This document shows, piece after piece, positions 51,253-60,987 of a DNA stretch of 64,000 nucleotides. The notes under the pieces are model-generated. The model did no database searches and was not told where the DNA came from. It was given only the letters and a program-made list of their open reading frames with translations. Position 1 is the stretch's first letter, and every line of letters starts with the position of its first letter. Source of the stretch: Endozoicomonas sp. SCSIO W0465 (GTDB taxonomy: Bacteria; Pseudomonadota; Gammaproteobacteria; Pseudomonadales; Endozoicomonadaceae); the NCBI RefSeq assembly GCF_023716865.1, contig NZ_CP092417.1:1776001-1840000 (forward strand), in the 5' to 3' direction. The position numbers and the translations under genes are program-made.

Positions 51253-52618
51253 CATGGACGAGAAAAAGGTCAGCATAAGGCGTATTTCAGAAAGTAGCTC
51301 TGTTGATAATAGTGAAGATGTTTGTACTAAGGCATCCATTGAAGACGACATAAACATTATAACGAAGGGAAGTCGGCCTTTATTGATTCTTACCAGTATT
51401 TTTTTAATAACATTTCTTGTTTGGGCTAACTGGTGCTCCCTTGATGAAGTTGCTCGGGGGGATGGGAGAGTAACTCCATCAAGCCAAGTTCAAAATATAC
51501 AGAATCTTGAAGGTGGGATTGTTGAGGATATATTGGTTGCTGAGGGCGATGTTGTTGATAAAGATCAAGTATTAATAGTTATGGATGACACACGTTTTTC
51601 GTCATTAAAAAAAGGGCAAGTTGTAAACAAGCATACGTTGGAGGCTAAGAAAGCTCGCCTGATAGCAGAGGTCGAAGGTGGGGAACCACTGTTCTCAGAA
51701 GACCTGATAAATGAAGTTCCAGATCTTGTTATAAAAGAAACAGAGCTTTTTCTGAACCGCCAAAAAGAGTTTGAAAGCAGTCAAGGGATTGTTCAGCATC
51801 AAATAGCCCAGATGGAAAAACAACTTTCTGAGTTGAAAGCCAGCCGACAGATGTTGGGGCGACGGTATAGTTTTTTGTTTGAAGAATTAAAACTGGCCAG
51901 GGAGTTAGCCAGGGAAGGTGCTGTTTCTAAAGTTGAAGTGCTCAGGCTTGAGCGGCAAGTGAGTGATTCTCAAGGAGAGATGAAAGTTTATGAAAAAAAA
52001 CTTGAGCAAGTTGAAGCGCAGCAGCAAGAGGCTCTTCAAAGGTTGAAAGAAGTCCAGTTAAGTTTTGTAAATAAATCAAGACTGGAGCTGAATGAAACCA
52101 TCGGTGTGTTGCACGAACTGTCGGCAAAGGAAGCACTGGTGAGTGATCAAGTTGACAGAACGCTTGTCCGAGCGCCGATGCGGGGAGTTGTCAACCAAAT
52201 ATTTGTTAATACGGAGGGCGGGGTTGTTCAGCCAGGGATGACCATCATAGAACTGACGCCGATTGATGATTCACTGGAAGTTGAAGTGAAGATACATCCT
52301 AGAGATATAGCCTTCCTTCATCCTGGTCAACAAGCTACCGTCAGATTTACCGCGTACGATTTCACTATTTACGGTGGCATAGAGGGTACATTGACAAGCA
52401 TCAGTGCAGATACCATTGAAGACGAAAAAGGAGATAGCTTTTATCTTGCTAGAGTTGTAACGAAAGCTAATAATCTGGGAAATGAAAACGACAATGCTCG
52501 CCCTATAATTCCGGGTATGGTGGCAATGGTTGATATATTGACAGGAAAAAAAACATTGCTTGATTACCTTTTAAAACCGGTGCTTAGAGCTAAACAACTG
52601 GCTTTTAGTGAAAGGTAG
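51182..52618 (+). CDS. Type I secretion periplasmic adaptor, HlyD family (LapC-like)
   Basis: The membrane-fusion protein links the ABC transporter to the TolC-like channel. It has a cytoplasmic N-terminal part of about 70 residues, one membrane segment (PLLILTSIFLITFLVWANW), the lipoyl half-motif NIQNLEGGIVEDILVAEGDVV, a long coiled coil, and the C-terminal RAPMRGVVNQIFVNTEGGVV and VKIHPRDIAFLHPGQQATV. ATG 51182 follows AAAGGAAGGATCC. The 478 residues are normal for the family. The overlap with the transporter gene indicates one mRNA. Confidence 0.92.
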   Translation: MSQEMQLKAMLKEKFRIMKRLWSDMDEKKVSIRRISESSSVDNSEDVCTKASIEDDINIITKGSRPLLILTSIFLITFLVWANWCSLDEVARGDGRVTPSSQVQNIQNLEGGIVEDILVAEGDVVDKDQVLIVMDDTRFSSLKKGQVVNKHTLEAKKARLIAEVEGGEPLFSEDLINEVPDLVIKETELFLNRQKEFESSQGIVQHQIAQMEKQLSELKASRQMLGRRYSFLFEELKLARELAREGAVSKVEVLRLERQVSDSQGEMKVYEKKLEQVEAQQQEALQRLKEVQLSFVNKSRLELNETIGVLHELSAKEALVSDQVDRTLVRAPMRGVVNQIFVNTEGGVVQPGMTIIELTPIDDSLEVEVKIHPRDIAFLHPGQQATVRFTAYDFTIYGGIEGTLTSISADTIEDEKGDSFYLARVVTKANNLGNENDNARPIIPGMVAMVDILTGKKTLLDYLLKPVLRAKQLAFSER

Positions 52619-52715
52619 TTGTGAATTGTTGATATAGTGTTTATGCATTTTCTATGCCAGAAATAAATTGAGATTTATGGTTTGATTATTAACAGTTTAT
52701 ATTCGGGAGGTGAAT

Positions 52716-55700
52716 ATGAACGATCTTTCAGAAGTTGAAACAAAGCAGAAGGAATCGGTTGGAACTGTTGAGTCTGTAACAGGGAGGGTTGAAGCTGTCA
52801 ATTCGCAAGAAGAAGGTCGTGTTCTGAATAAAGGAGGTATTGTTTATAAGGACGACATCATTATGACTTATGATGGCACAATAAATATTAAGCTGGATTC
52901 AGGTCAGTCCGTTGTGTTTAATGATAATGCTGTTTTCAGGCTTTCACCGGAAATAGAAGAGCTGAAGCTGGAAATTGAAGCAGAACAGTACGAAATACCA
53001 CAAACTATTCTGGCTGGTGGTGACCCTTCAGAGCTACTGCCTTCTCCACAGGCTGGCGAAACGAATCAAGTAGATACCACGAGTAATTCTGGGTCTCGTA
53101 CCCAGGAAATTTTTGATTTAAGTGGTATCAGTGTCCAGCCTGAGGCTGGTTTTGAAACTTCAAACTTTGCAACACTTATTAATGTAGAAACAAATAACAT
53201 AAGTAATACGCTTGATGAGAACCCACTGGGTGTAGATATAAACGATAACCCTGTGGCGATTGCCGATACCGCCACCGGTCACGAAAATGAACCACTGACC
53301 ATTGATGTACTGGCCAACGACACGGATATTGACAGCAGCGACAACCCGGCCAACTTCAGTCTCGACAGCGTGGAGATCGTCGATGGCGAGGGGAATCCGT
53401 TAAACGACCAGGGGACCGTCAGCGTGGTGAACAACCAGCTGCAGTTCGTCCCCGGCAGTGACTTCGACAGCCTGGCCAACGGTGAAAGCGCGACAGTGAC
53501 CGTGCGCTATGTAATGTCCGATGACGAAGGGGCAGAATCGACCTCCACGGCAACGATTACCGTTACCGGTACCAATGACGCTCCGGTGGCCAGTGCCGAT
53601 ACCGCCACCGGTCACGAAAATGAACCACTGACCATTGATGTACTGGCCAACGACACGGATATTGACAGCAGCGACAACCCGGCCAACTTCAGTCTCGACA
53701 GCGTGGAGATCGTCGATGGCGAGGGGAATCCGTTAAACGGCCAGGGGACCGTCAGCGTGGTGAACAACCAGCTGCAGTTCGTCCCCGGCAGTGACTTCGA
53801 CAGCCTGGCCAACGGTGAAAGCGCGACAGTGACCGTGCGCTATGTGATGTCCGATGACGAAGGGGCAGAATCGACCTCCACAGCAACGATTACCGTTACC
53901 GGTACCAATGACGCTCCGGTGGCCAGTGCGGATACCGCCACCGGTCACGAGAACCAGACGTTGACCATTGATGTACTGGCCAACGACACGGATATTGACA
54001 GCAGCGACAACCCGGCCAACTTCAGTCTCGACAGCGTGGAGATCGTCGATGGCGAGGGGAATCCGTTAAACGGCCAGGGGACCGTCAGCGTGGTGAACAA
54101 CCAGCTGCAGTTCGTCCCCGGCAGTGACTTCGACAGCCTGGCCAACGGTGAAAGCGCGACAGTGACCGTGCGCTATGTGATGTCCGATGACGAAGGGGCA
54201 GAATCGACCTCCACAGCAACGATTACCGTCACCGGTACCAATGACGCTCCGGTGGCGAGTGCCGATACCGCCACCGGTCACGAAAATGAACCACTGACCA
54301 TTGATGTACTGGCCAACGACACGGATATTGACAGCAGCGACAACCCGGGCAACTTCAGTCTCGACAGCGTGGAGATTGTCGATGGCGAGGGGAATCCGTT
54401 AAACGACCAGGGGGCCGTCAGCGTGGTGAACAACCAGCTGCAGTTCGTCCCCGGCAGTGACTTCGACAGCCTGGCCAACGGTGAAAGCGCGACAGTGACC
54501 GTGCGCTATGTGATGTCTGATGACGAAGGGGCAGAATCGACCTCCACGGCAACGACAACGATTACCGTTACCGGTACCAATGACGCTCCGATGGCGAGTG
54601 CCGATACCGCCACCGGTCACGAAAATGAACCACTGACCATTGATGTACTGGCCAACGACACGGATATTGACAGCAGCGACAACCCCGCCAGCTTCAGTCT
54701 CGACAGCGTGGAGATCGTCGATGGCGAGGGGAATCCGTTAAACGACCAGGGGATCGTCAGCGTGGTGAACAACCAGCTGCAGTTCGTCCCCGGCAGTGAC
54801 TTCGACAGCCTGGCCAACGGTGAAAGCGCGACAGTGACCGTGCGCTATGTAATGTCCGATGACGAAGGGGCAGAATCGACCTCCACGGCAACGATTACCG
54901 TTACCGGTACCAATGACGCTCCGGTGGCCAGTGCCGATACCGCCACCGGTCACGAGAACCAGACGTTGACCATTGATGTACTGGCCAACGACACGGATAT
55001 TGACAGCAGCGACAACCCGGGCAACTTCAGTCTCGACAGCGTGGAGATCGTCGATGGCGAGGGGAATCCGTTAAACGACCAGGGGACCGTCAGCGTGGTG
55101 AACAACCAGCTGCAGTTCGTCCCCGGCAGTGACTTCGACAGCCTGGCCAACGGTGAAAGCGCGACAGTGACCGTGCGCTATGTGATGTCCGATGACGAAG
55201 GGGCAGAATCGACCTCCACAGCAACGATTACCGTCACCGGTACCAATGACGCTCCGGTGGCCAGTGCGGATACCGCCACCGGTCACGAGAACCAGACGTT
55301 GACCATTGATGTACTGGCCAACGACACGGATATTGACAGCAGCGACAACCCGGGCAACTTGAGTCTCGACAGCGTGGAGATCGTCGATGGCGAGGGGAAT
55401 CCGTTAAACGGCCAGGGGACCGTCAGCGTGGTGAACAACCAGCTGCAGTTCGTCCCCGGCAGTGACTTCGACAGCCTGGCCAACGGTGAAAGCGCGACAG
55501 TGACCGTGCGCTATGTGATGTCAGATGACGAAGGGGCAGAATCGACCTCCACGGCAACGATTACCGTTACCGGTACCAATGACGCTCCGATGGCGAGTGC
55601 CGATACCGCCACCGGTCACGAAAATGAACCACTGACCATTGATGTACTGGCCAACGACACGGATATTGACAGCAGCGACAACCCGGCCAGCTTCAGTCTC

Positions 55701-58700
55701 GACAGCGTGGAGATCGTCGATGGCGAGGGGAATCCGTTAAACGACCAGGGGATCGTCAGCGTGGTGAACAACCAGCTGCAGTTCGTCCCCGGCAGTGACT
55801 TCGACAGCCTGGCCAACGGTGAAAGCGCGACAGTGACCGTGCGCTATGTGATGTCCGATGACGAAGGGGCAGAATCGACCTCCACGGCAACGATTACCGT
55901 TACCGGTACCAACGATGACCCCATTATCGAATCTGTCAGTCAATCCACAGCAAGTGTTCATGAGATTAATGAAAGTGATGATTCATCGGGTAATTTGGTG
56001 CTTTCCGATGGCGGCCGTTTTACCGTTACTGATGTGGACCTTAGTGATGTGCAGTCGGTGACAGTCACGCCAGCTGATGATAACTACCGCGGAACACTTA
56101 CACCACTGATCATTGACAATACCACAGGTGATGGACTTGGAGAGGTTGAGTGGGTTTACTCAGTACCGGATGCGGATCTTGGTGACCTGGCTACAGGCCA
56201 GACATTAACCCAGACATATACGATCACTGTGAATGATAATAATGGCGGGACTGTTACACAAAACGTTGTTGTTAGTCTGACTGGCAGTAATGATGCTCCG
56301 GAGCTACATATTCAGTCTGCTGTTTTGCAATATACCGAAAATGATGGAGCGGTTGCCATCAATGATCAACTTAGCCTGAATGATGTGGATGATCTTTTCA
56401 TCGATAGTGCTGAGGTCCAGATCAGCGGTAATTACCAACGGGGAGAGGATCTGTTGAGTCTGACTTCTTCAGATACTCCACCGGGAGTCCGGGTGAGCTT
56501 TGATGGGCTGGCCGGTAAATTGAATATTACTGCTGAACAGCCAGGTACCATCACTAAAGAGCAGTTTCAGGCAATGTTGGAAAAGGTCACTTATACCAAC
56601 ATCAGCGACAATCCGGCGACCACGCAAAGAACAGTGAGCTGGTCCGTTGGTGATGGTGAGTCCTACAGCTCAGAAACCACCTCCATCATTCAGGTAACAG
56701 CTATCAACGACGCACCGGTTTTACGGGATCAGTCCGGAAATCTACAATACAATGAGAATGATGGTGCGGTGATTATAGATAGTAACCTGACTCTGATTGA
56801 TGTGGATGATACGTATCTGGAGGGTGCGGTTGTTGAGATTACGGGTAACTATCAGCCAGGTGAAGATGTGTTGGGCCTGACTGGTGAGGATATTCCCGAT
56901 GGTGTTGACGTAAGTTTTGATCAGGAGAGCGGCGCTTTGACGTTGCTGGCGAGGCAGCCGGAAACGATTACCAGGGCGCAGTTTGAGGCACTGCTGGAAA
57001 AGGTAACCTATGCCAATAACAGCGATGACCCGAATACTGATGATCGAGTGATAAGCTGGAGTGTCAGTGATGGAGAGGCTACCAGCACGGTGATAACTTC
57101 GACCATCGCGGTTAACCCGGTCAACGATGCCCCTCGAACCGATGCACTTCATGCGAACGGTCAGGAAGACGATGGCTTTATTCCCATCATATTATCCGGC
57201 AGTGATATCGATGGCCGTGTTGACCATTTTATTATTGATACATTGCCTGAACATGGTGCTTTGTTTTTGGATCGTGAAGGAGCTGCCCGGGTCATTGCTG
57301 GTGTTGAATATCCTGCCAGCACAGAACGGTTGGATCTCTATTTTATTCCGGATGAAAACTGGAATGGAGATACCTCATTTCTCTATCGTGCCAAAGACAA
57401 CCTGCATAGTGTTGACCCTTCACCGGCTGAAGTGTCTATTTCGGTTGCAGCCCATCAGGATGGATCGATAACCCCTCCTGTTGATAGTGATGAACAGCCC
57501 AACCGTCTGGTAGCAGGGGAGACTGGTGGTGCTTATACCGGCATTACCGCCCATGCTGAAGATCCTGATCCGGAAGATGTCATTACCTACTCACTGGTTA
57601 CAGCGACTGATCAGTTTGAAATAGACGAATCAACCGGGGAAGTGTGGGTTAAGCCCGGTGTGGCGTTGGAGGAGGGGGACTATGACCTGGTTGTGCGAGC
57701 CGACAGTTCTGACTCATCCACAGAAAATTCAACATTCCGGGTCACGGTGGTTGATGGTGCTGTCGATCGTGCAGTTGTTCATGAAAGCGTTCTGCCAGGA
57801 GGCTCTGGCCGTTCAGAAACGGTGTTTGATACCAGTCCAGAGCTTGGACAGGCAGACGGTACCGGTGTCAGTGTAGCCACCGGAAACCTGCTGGTGAATG
57901 ACCAGGTTCCTGAGCAGACGACGATTACCCATGTCAATGGTGAGGCAGTCGGTGTGGGTGTGGTTTCCGTAAGTGGTCAATACGGTGAGCTGACGATTAA
58001 TACAACAACCGGCGATTATATCTATCACTTGACCCAGGCGGCGGATCATCAAGACCCGGTGGCAGAAACTTTTTTGTACGCAACCAGTGCGGGTACCGCT
58101 TCGCAGTTGGAGGTGACGGTGATTGATGATGAAGCAATCACCAGTAACCAGAGTGTTGATTTGCCCGCCAGTGCTGAACCCGCATATCGTATTGTGGTTA
58201 TCCTGGATACTTCGGAGAGTATGGTTAGTGCCAAAGCTAATGGTGAAGTGGAATTACCTGATAATGAAACCATCACCACACGGTTGGATTTGGCCGTAGC
58301 TGGCGTCTCTTCATTATTGGAGAAGTATTACCAGCAATCTTCTAACGTTCAGGTCAGTCTTGTCACCTTTGACCAGGGGAGCCGTATCATTGATGAGGCA
58401 AATGGGCCTGCTGCAAGTTTGGAAGAAGCCTTAGGTCGGTTGGCCAATCTTGATACTCACAGGAAAACAGAATATGCCAGTGCGCTGTCTGAAGGTGAAA
58501 AAGCGTTTCAGGAAATGTTTGCAAATGATACTGATGGAGGGCTGGCTCCTGATAACGTTGAGTACATCAGCTATTTTCTGTCGGATGGCGCACCAACGGA
58601 TGGGGCCGAAGCAGCAGTGAAATCTCAAGAGTGGCAGTCCTTTTCTGCAGATAATCATATTTCATCCTATGCACTGGCAGTGGGTTCCAGTGTCAAGGAT

Positions 58701-60845
58701 CTATCCTATCTGGACAATATTCACACTGTGGATGCGCTGGAAAGTGGCCAGGCTGGGGCTCCGATTATTGTTGCTGACCCCGTGAAACTGGAACAGGCGC
58801 TGCTTGATACTGTGCCCAGCAGTTATGGGGGGAGCCTGGTTGCCAGCGAGCATGGCTTTGGTGCCGATGGTGGCAATGTTCATTCCGTACAGTTTCAGTT
58901 GGCGACTGATTCGGGCATCAAACCGGTTACCTTTACCTATGATCCGGAAGCCAAAACCATTGCCGCTCAGGGCAACCCGGCCTTGCCCGTGATCATGGGC
59001 TCGATTTTGACCCTGGATGGTGACACTGGTTTTGAGCAATGGGGCAAACTGCTTCTGAACTTTGAGACGGGCCAATATACCTATTTTGCCAGGAACAACC
59101 TGTCTGGAGACTCATTTAATATTGATTTTGTGGTGGTTGATGGCGATGGAGACAGAAGCCCGGTCAGGACTGCAACGATTAATATTGTTGAGGGCGTTCC
59201 AGAGGCCAATGATGATATCGACACCCTGATGCCGGAGCAGGCGTTTATTGAAGGGAACGTCATTACTGGTACCGGTACCGACGGTGGCGTAGCTGCTGGA
59301 GACCGGGTGACACCCTTTACGATTGAGGCCTCAGGCGTTGACAGCACGCCTGAAAATACGCGGGTTATCGCCATCAAATATAACGGTGTTACTCATCAAA
59401 TTACCGAGGGTAGCTCTGAAGCGATTACCTTGAGTGATGGTGGACAGTTAACATTCAGCGACACCGGCTATTATCGTTATGTCCCTGCTCAGCCAGTTGA
59501 AAGTCATATAGACCCATCACAGAGAATAGATGTCGATTTTGAGGATTCCTACACCATTAATGGCGTGGAGTTCAGTACGCCGGATACTTCCGTGGTTTTT
59601 GCTAATGGCCGTATCGGTGTTCAGGGGCATAACGACAATACCATTGAAGGGCATGAAGACCTGGTGATCGACTTTTCTTCCAGTGAGTACCCCGATGGGG
59701 TTGCCAACATCACGCTGGATCTGGTGACAGGTCATGATCGTCGGGCAATGACCGTTACGCTCTTTCGCACCGACGGGGCAGAACTGGGGCAGGTGTATGC
59801 CGGTGGCGATGATCAGCCAATGTTTTCGATTCCTGCAGAATACACCAACATTGGTCGTATGGTGATCAGTGCAGGCAGTAGTACATCGGCGAATGCCCGC
59901 GGCGTTTTCACCGGTATTGCCTTTGACAAGGTTCTACCCGGTGTGGCTCCGGATGCTCTTGCGGTTGATCAGCACAGCATTGAATACACACTGAGTGACA
60001 GTAGCGGCAATACGGATACGGCAACTCTAACGTTGAACACTGTGCAGAATGTTATGACTGGCACTGAACTGAGTGACGCCGTAGACCTTGGGTCTGGCCG
60101 TAAACTGGAGGGTACGGAGGCAAACGACTATGTTGACGGCCTTGCGGGCGACGACGTTATTCGAGGTGAAGGCGGTCAGGATATTTTGCTGGGAGGGGCT
60201 GGTAACGATACCGTTGACGGTGGGAGTGGTCATGACCTGATTTCAGGTGGAACCGGTGATGATCAACTTTCCGGTCAGTCAGGCTACGATGTTATTCGTG
60301 GAGGCTTGGGTGATGACATTCTTAGGGGTGGAACCGGTCAGGATCAGCTGTATGGCGGTGATGGAAATGACACCATCGATGGGGAAGGTGGTTCCGATAC
60401 GCTTTACGGTGGAAAAGGCAACGATACCTTAACGGGAGGGCATACGGATGGCAGCAGCTCAAACACGTTTGTGTTTGATATTGACGACTTGCTTGATGAT
60501 CAAACGGTACAGACGGATAAAATTCTCGATTTTGTGGTTGGTGATGTGAACTCTGATCCAACCGCGGATGTTCTGGATATCAGTGCACTGGTTGAGGTAG
60601 AAGAAGATGAGCACATGGATGTTGATGCACTGCTATCGACCCTTAATGAAAACGGCGTGAGTGTGGATATTATCGATGAGGATCATGTCACCCTTAATAT
60701 TGTGAAAAATACGGCTGAAAGCAGTCGGGATACGCTGCACATAGAGCTCCATCATGTTGGCGGTTGGGGGGATCACGATGTCAATGATATGACTGGGCAG
60801 GATGTGCTGATGGAACTTATCAATAATGGGCAACTGATTGTCTGA
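52716..60845 (+). CDS. Giant LapA-type RTX adhesin with retention module, tandem repeats and vWA domain (2709 aa)
   Basis: This is a cell-surface adhesin exported by the type I system. Residues 15-115 form a LapA-like retention module (GTVESVTGRVEAVN ... RVLNKGGIVYKDDIIMT), followed by ILAGGDPSELLPSPQAGE. Eight nearly identical 111-residue Ig/cadherin-like (VCBS-type) repeats span about residues 180-1069. One further VCBS-like repeat and two about 137-residue repeats (YTENDGAV / YNENDGAV) follow. A von Willebrand A domain starts near residue 1823 with the MIDAS motif DTSES and a later FLSDGAPTDG. RTX Ca2+-binding nonapeptides (GGxGxD) run from about 2458 to 2578, and the C-terminus has the usual type I signal region. 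ATG 52716 lies 5 bases after GGGAGG. The usual Ala-Ala-Gly LapG cleavage site reads Gln-Ala-Gly here. Confidence 0.93.
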   Translation: MNDLSEVETKQKESVGTVESVTGRVEAVNSQEEGRVLNKGGIVYKDDIIMTYDGTINIKLDSGQSVVFNDNAVFRLSPEIEELKLEIEAEQYEIPQTILAGGDPSELLPSPQAGETNQVDTTSNSGSRTQEIFDLSGISVQPEAGFETSNFATLINVETNNISNTLDENPLGVDINDNPVAIADTATGHENEPLTIDVLANDTDIDSSDNPANFSLDSVEIVDGEGNPLNDQGTVSVVNNQLQFVPGSDFDSLANGESATVTVRYVMSDDEGAESTSTATITVTGTNDAPVASADTATGHENEPLTIDVLANDTDIDSSDNPANFSLDSVEIVDGEGNPLNGQGTVSVVNNQLQFVPGSDFDSLANGESATVTVRYVMSDDEGAESTSTATITVTGTNDAPVASADTATGHENQTLTIDVLANDTDIDSSDNPANFSLDSVEIVDGEGNPLNGQGTVSVVNNQLQFVPGSDFDSLANGESATVTVRYVMSDDEGAESTSTATITVTGTNDAPVASADTATGHENEPLTIDVLANDTDIDSSDNPGNFSLDSVEIVDGEGNPLNDQGAVSVVNNQLQFVPGSDFDSLANGESATVTVRYVMSDDEGAESTSTATTTITVTGTNDAPMASADTATGHENEPLTIDVLANDTDIDSSDNPASFSLDSVEIVDGEGNPLNDQGIVSVVNNQLQFVPGSDFDSLANGESATVTVRYVMSDDEGAESTSTATITVTGTNDAPVASADTATGHENQTLTIDVLANDTDIDSSDNPGNFSLDSVEIVDGEGNPLNDQGTVSVVNNQLQFVPGSDFDSLANGESATVTVRYVMSDDEGAESTSTATITVTGTNDAPVASADTATGHENQTLTIDVLANDTDIDSSDNPGNLSLDSVEIVDGEGNPLNGQGTVSVVNNQLQFVPGSDFDSLANGESATVTVRYVMSDDEGAESTSTATITVTGTNDAPMASADTATGHENEPLTIDVLANDTDIDSSDNPASFSLDSVEIVDGEGNPLNDQGIVSVVNNQLQFVPGSDFDSLANGESATVTVRYVMSDDEGAESTSTATITVTGTNDDPIIESVSQSTASVHEINESDDSSGNLVLSDGGRFTVTDVDLSDVQSVTVTPADDNYRGTLTPLIIDNTTGDGLGEVEWVYSVPDADLGDLATGQTLTQTYTITVNDNNGGTVTQNVVVSLTGSNDAPELHIQSAVLQYTENDGAVAINDQLSLNDVDDLFIDSAEVQISGNYQRGEDLLSLTSSDTPPGVRVSFDGLAGKLNITAEQPGTITKEQFQAMLEKVTYTNISDNPATTQRTVSWSVGDGESYSSETTSIIQVTAINDAPVLRDQSGNLQYNENDGAVIIDSNLTLIDVDDTYLEGAVVEITGNYQPGEDVLGLTGEDIPDGVDVSFDQESGALTLLARQPETITRAQFEALLEKVTYANNSDDPNTDDRVISWSVSDGEATSTVITSTIAVNPVNDAPRTDALHANGQEDDGFIPIILSGSDIDGRVDHFIIDTLPEHGALFLDREGAARVIAGVEYPASTERLDLYFIPDENWNGDTSFLYRAKDNLHSVDPSPAEVSISVAAHQDGSITPPVDSDEQPNRLVAGETGGAYTGITAHAEDPDPEDVITYSLVTATDQFEIDESTGEVWVKPGVALEEGDYDLVVRADSSDSSTENSTFRVTVVDGAVDRAVVHESVLPGGSGRSETVFDTSPELGQADGTGVSVATGNLLVNDQVPEQTTITHVNGEAVGVGVVSVSGQYGELTINTTTGDYIYHLTQAADHQDPVAETFLYATSAGTASQLEVTVIDDEAITSNQSVDLPASAEPAYRIVVILDTSESMVSAKANGEVELPDNETITTRLDLAVAGVSSLLEKYYQQSSNVQVSLVTFDQGSRIIDEANGPAASLEEALGRLANLDTHRKTEYASALSEGEKAFQEMFANDTDGGLAPDNVEYISYFLSDGAPTDGAEAAVKSQEWQSFSADNHISSYALAVGSSVKDLSYLDNIHTVDALESGQAGAPIIVADPVKLEQALLDTVPSSYGGSLVASEHGFGADGGNVHSVQFQLATDSGIKPVTFTYDPEAKTIAAQGNPALPVIMGSILTLDGDTGFEQWGKLLLNFETGQYTYFARNNLSGDSFNIDFVVVDGDGDRSPVRTATINIVEGVPEANDDIDTLMPEQAFIEGNVITGTGTDGGVAAGDRVTPFTIEASGVDSTPENTRVIAIKYNGVTHQITEGSSEAITLSDGGQLTFSDTGYYRYVPAQPVESHIDPSQRIDVDFEDSYTINGVEFSTPDTSVVFANGRIGVQGHNDNTIEGHEDLVIDFSSSEYPDGVANITLDLVTGHDRRAMTVTLFRTDGAELGQVYAGGDDQPMFSIPAEYTNIGRMVISAGSSTSANARGVFTGIAFDKVLPGVAPDALAVDQHSIEYTLSDSSGNTDTATLTLNTVQNVMTGTELSDAVDLGSGRKLEGTEANDYVDGLAGDDVIRGEGGQDILLGGAGNDTVDGGSGHDLISGGTGDDQLSGQSGYDVIRGGLGDDILRGGTGQDQLYGGDGNDTIDGEGGSDTLYGGKGNDTLTGGHTDGSSSNTFVFDIDDLLDDQTVQTDKILDFVVGDVNSDPTADVLDISALVEVEEDEHMDVDALLSTLNENGVSVDIIDEDHVTLNIVKNTAESSRDTLHIELHHVGGWGDHDVNDMTGQDVLMELINNGQLIV
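53253..55922 (+). repeat. Eight tandem 333-bp repeats inside the adhesin gene
   Basis: The units begin at 53253, 53586, 53919, 54252, 54591, 54924, 55257 and 55590. Seven are 333 bp; the fourth is 339 bp because of a 6-bp insertion (one extra Thr-Thr in STATTTITV). They are almost identical at the nucleotide level. Variation is confined to a few positions: ENEPL or ENQTL, PANFS, PGNFS, PGNLS or PASFS, and DQG or GQG. Units 5 and 8 share the same set of variants. Confidence 0.95.
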
Positions 60846-60904
60846 TCGGTATACCCGTCGCCTTTTATAGCTACGTGATTGTTTGCATTCACTCGCTGGG
60901 TACC

Positions 60905-60936
60905 AAGTGAACAAAGCACGGTTGTTTTGTTCACTT
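60905..60936 (+). terminator. Hairpin between the adhesin and the TolC-like gene
   Basis: AAGTGAACAAA and TTTGTTCACTT form a perfect 11-bp stem around a 10-base loop. No T-run follows directly (CGATTCTTG), so it may weaken rather than end transcription, lowering TolC-like gene expression relative to the adhesin, or protect the long adhesin mRNA. Confidence 0.55.
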
Positions 60937-60987
60937 CGATTCTTGTAGCAACTTAACATCCCTTTGATATAACTGAATCACAGGAGT

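Noticed and set aside
53253..55922. CRISPR-like periodic repeats
   Set aside because: The 333-bp units have no unique spacers and encode a continuous Ig-like protein repeat; the 63-bp repeats at 34577-34860 are likewise coding. No CRISPR array or cas gene is seen.
53066..55961. Series of 66-74 codon minus-strand frames recurring every 333 bp
   Set aside because: They are the complement of the tandem adhesin repeats and recur only because the DNA repeats.
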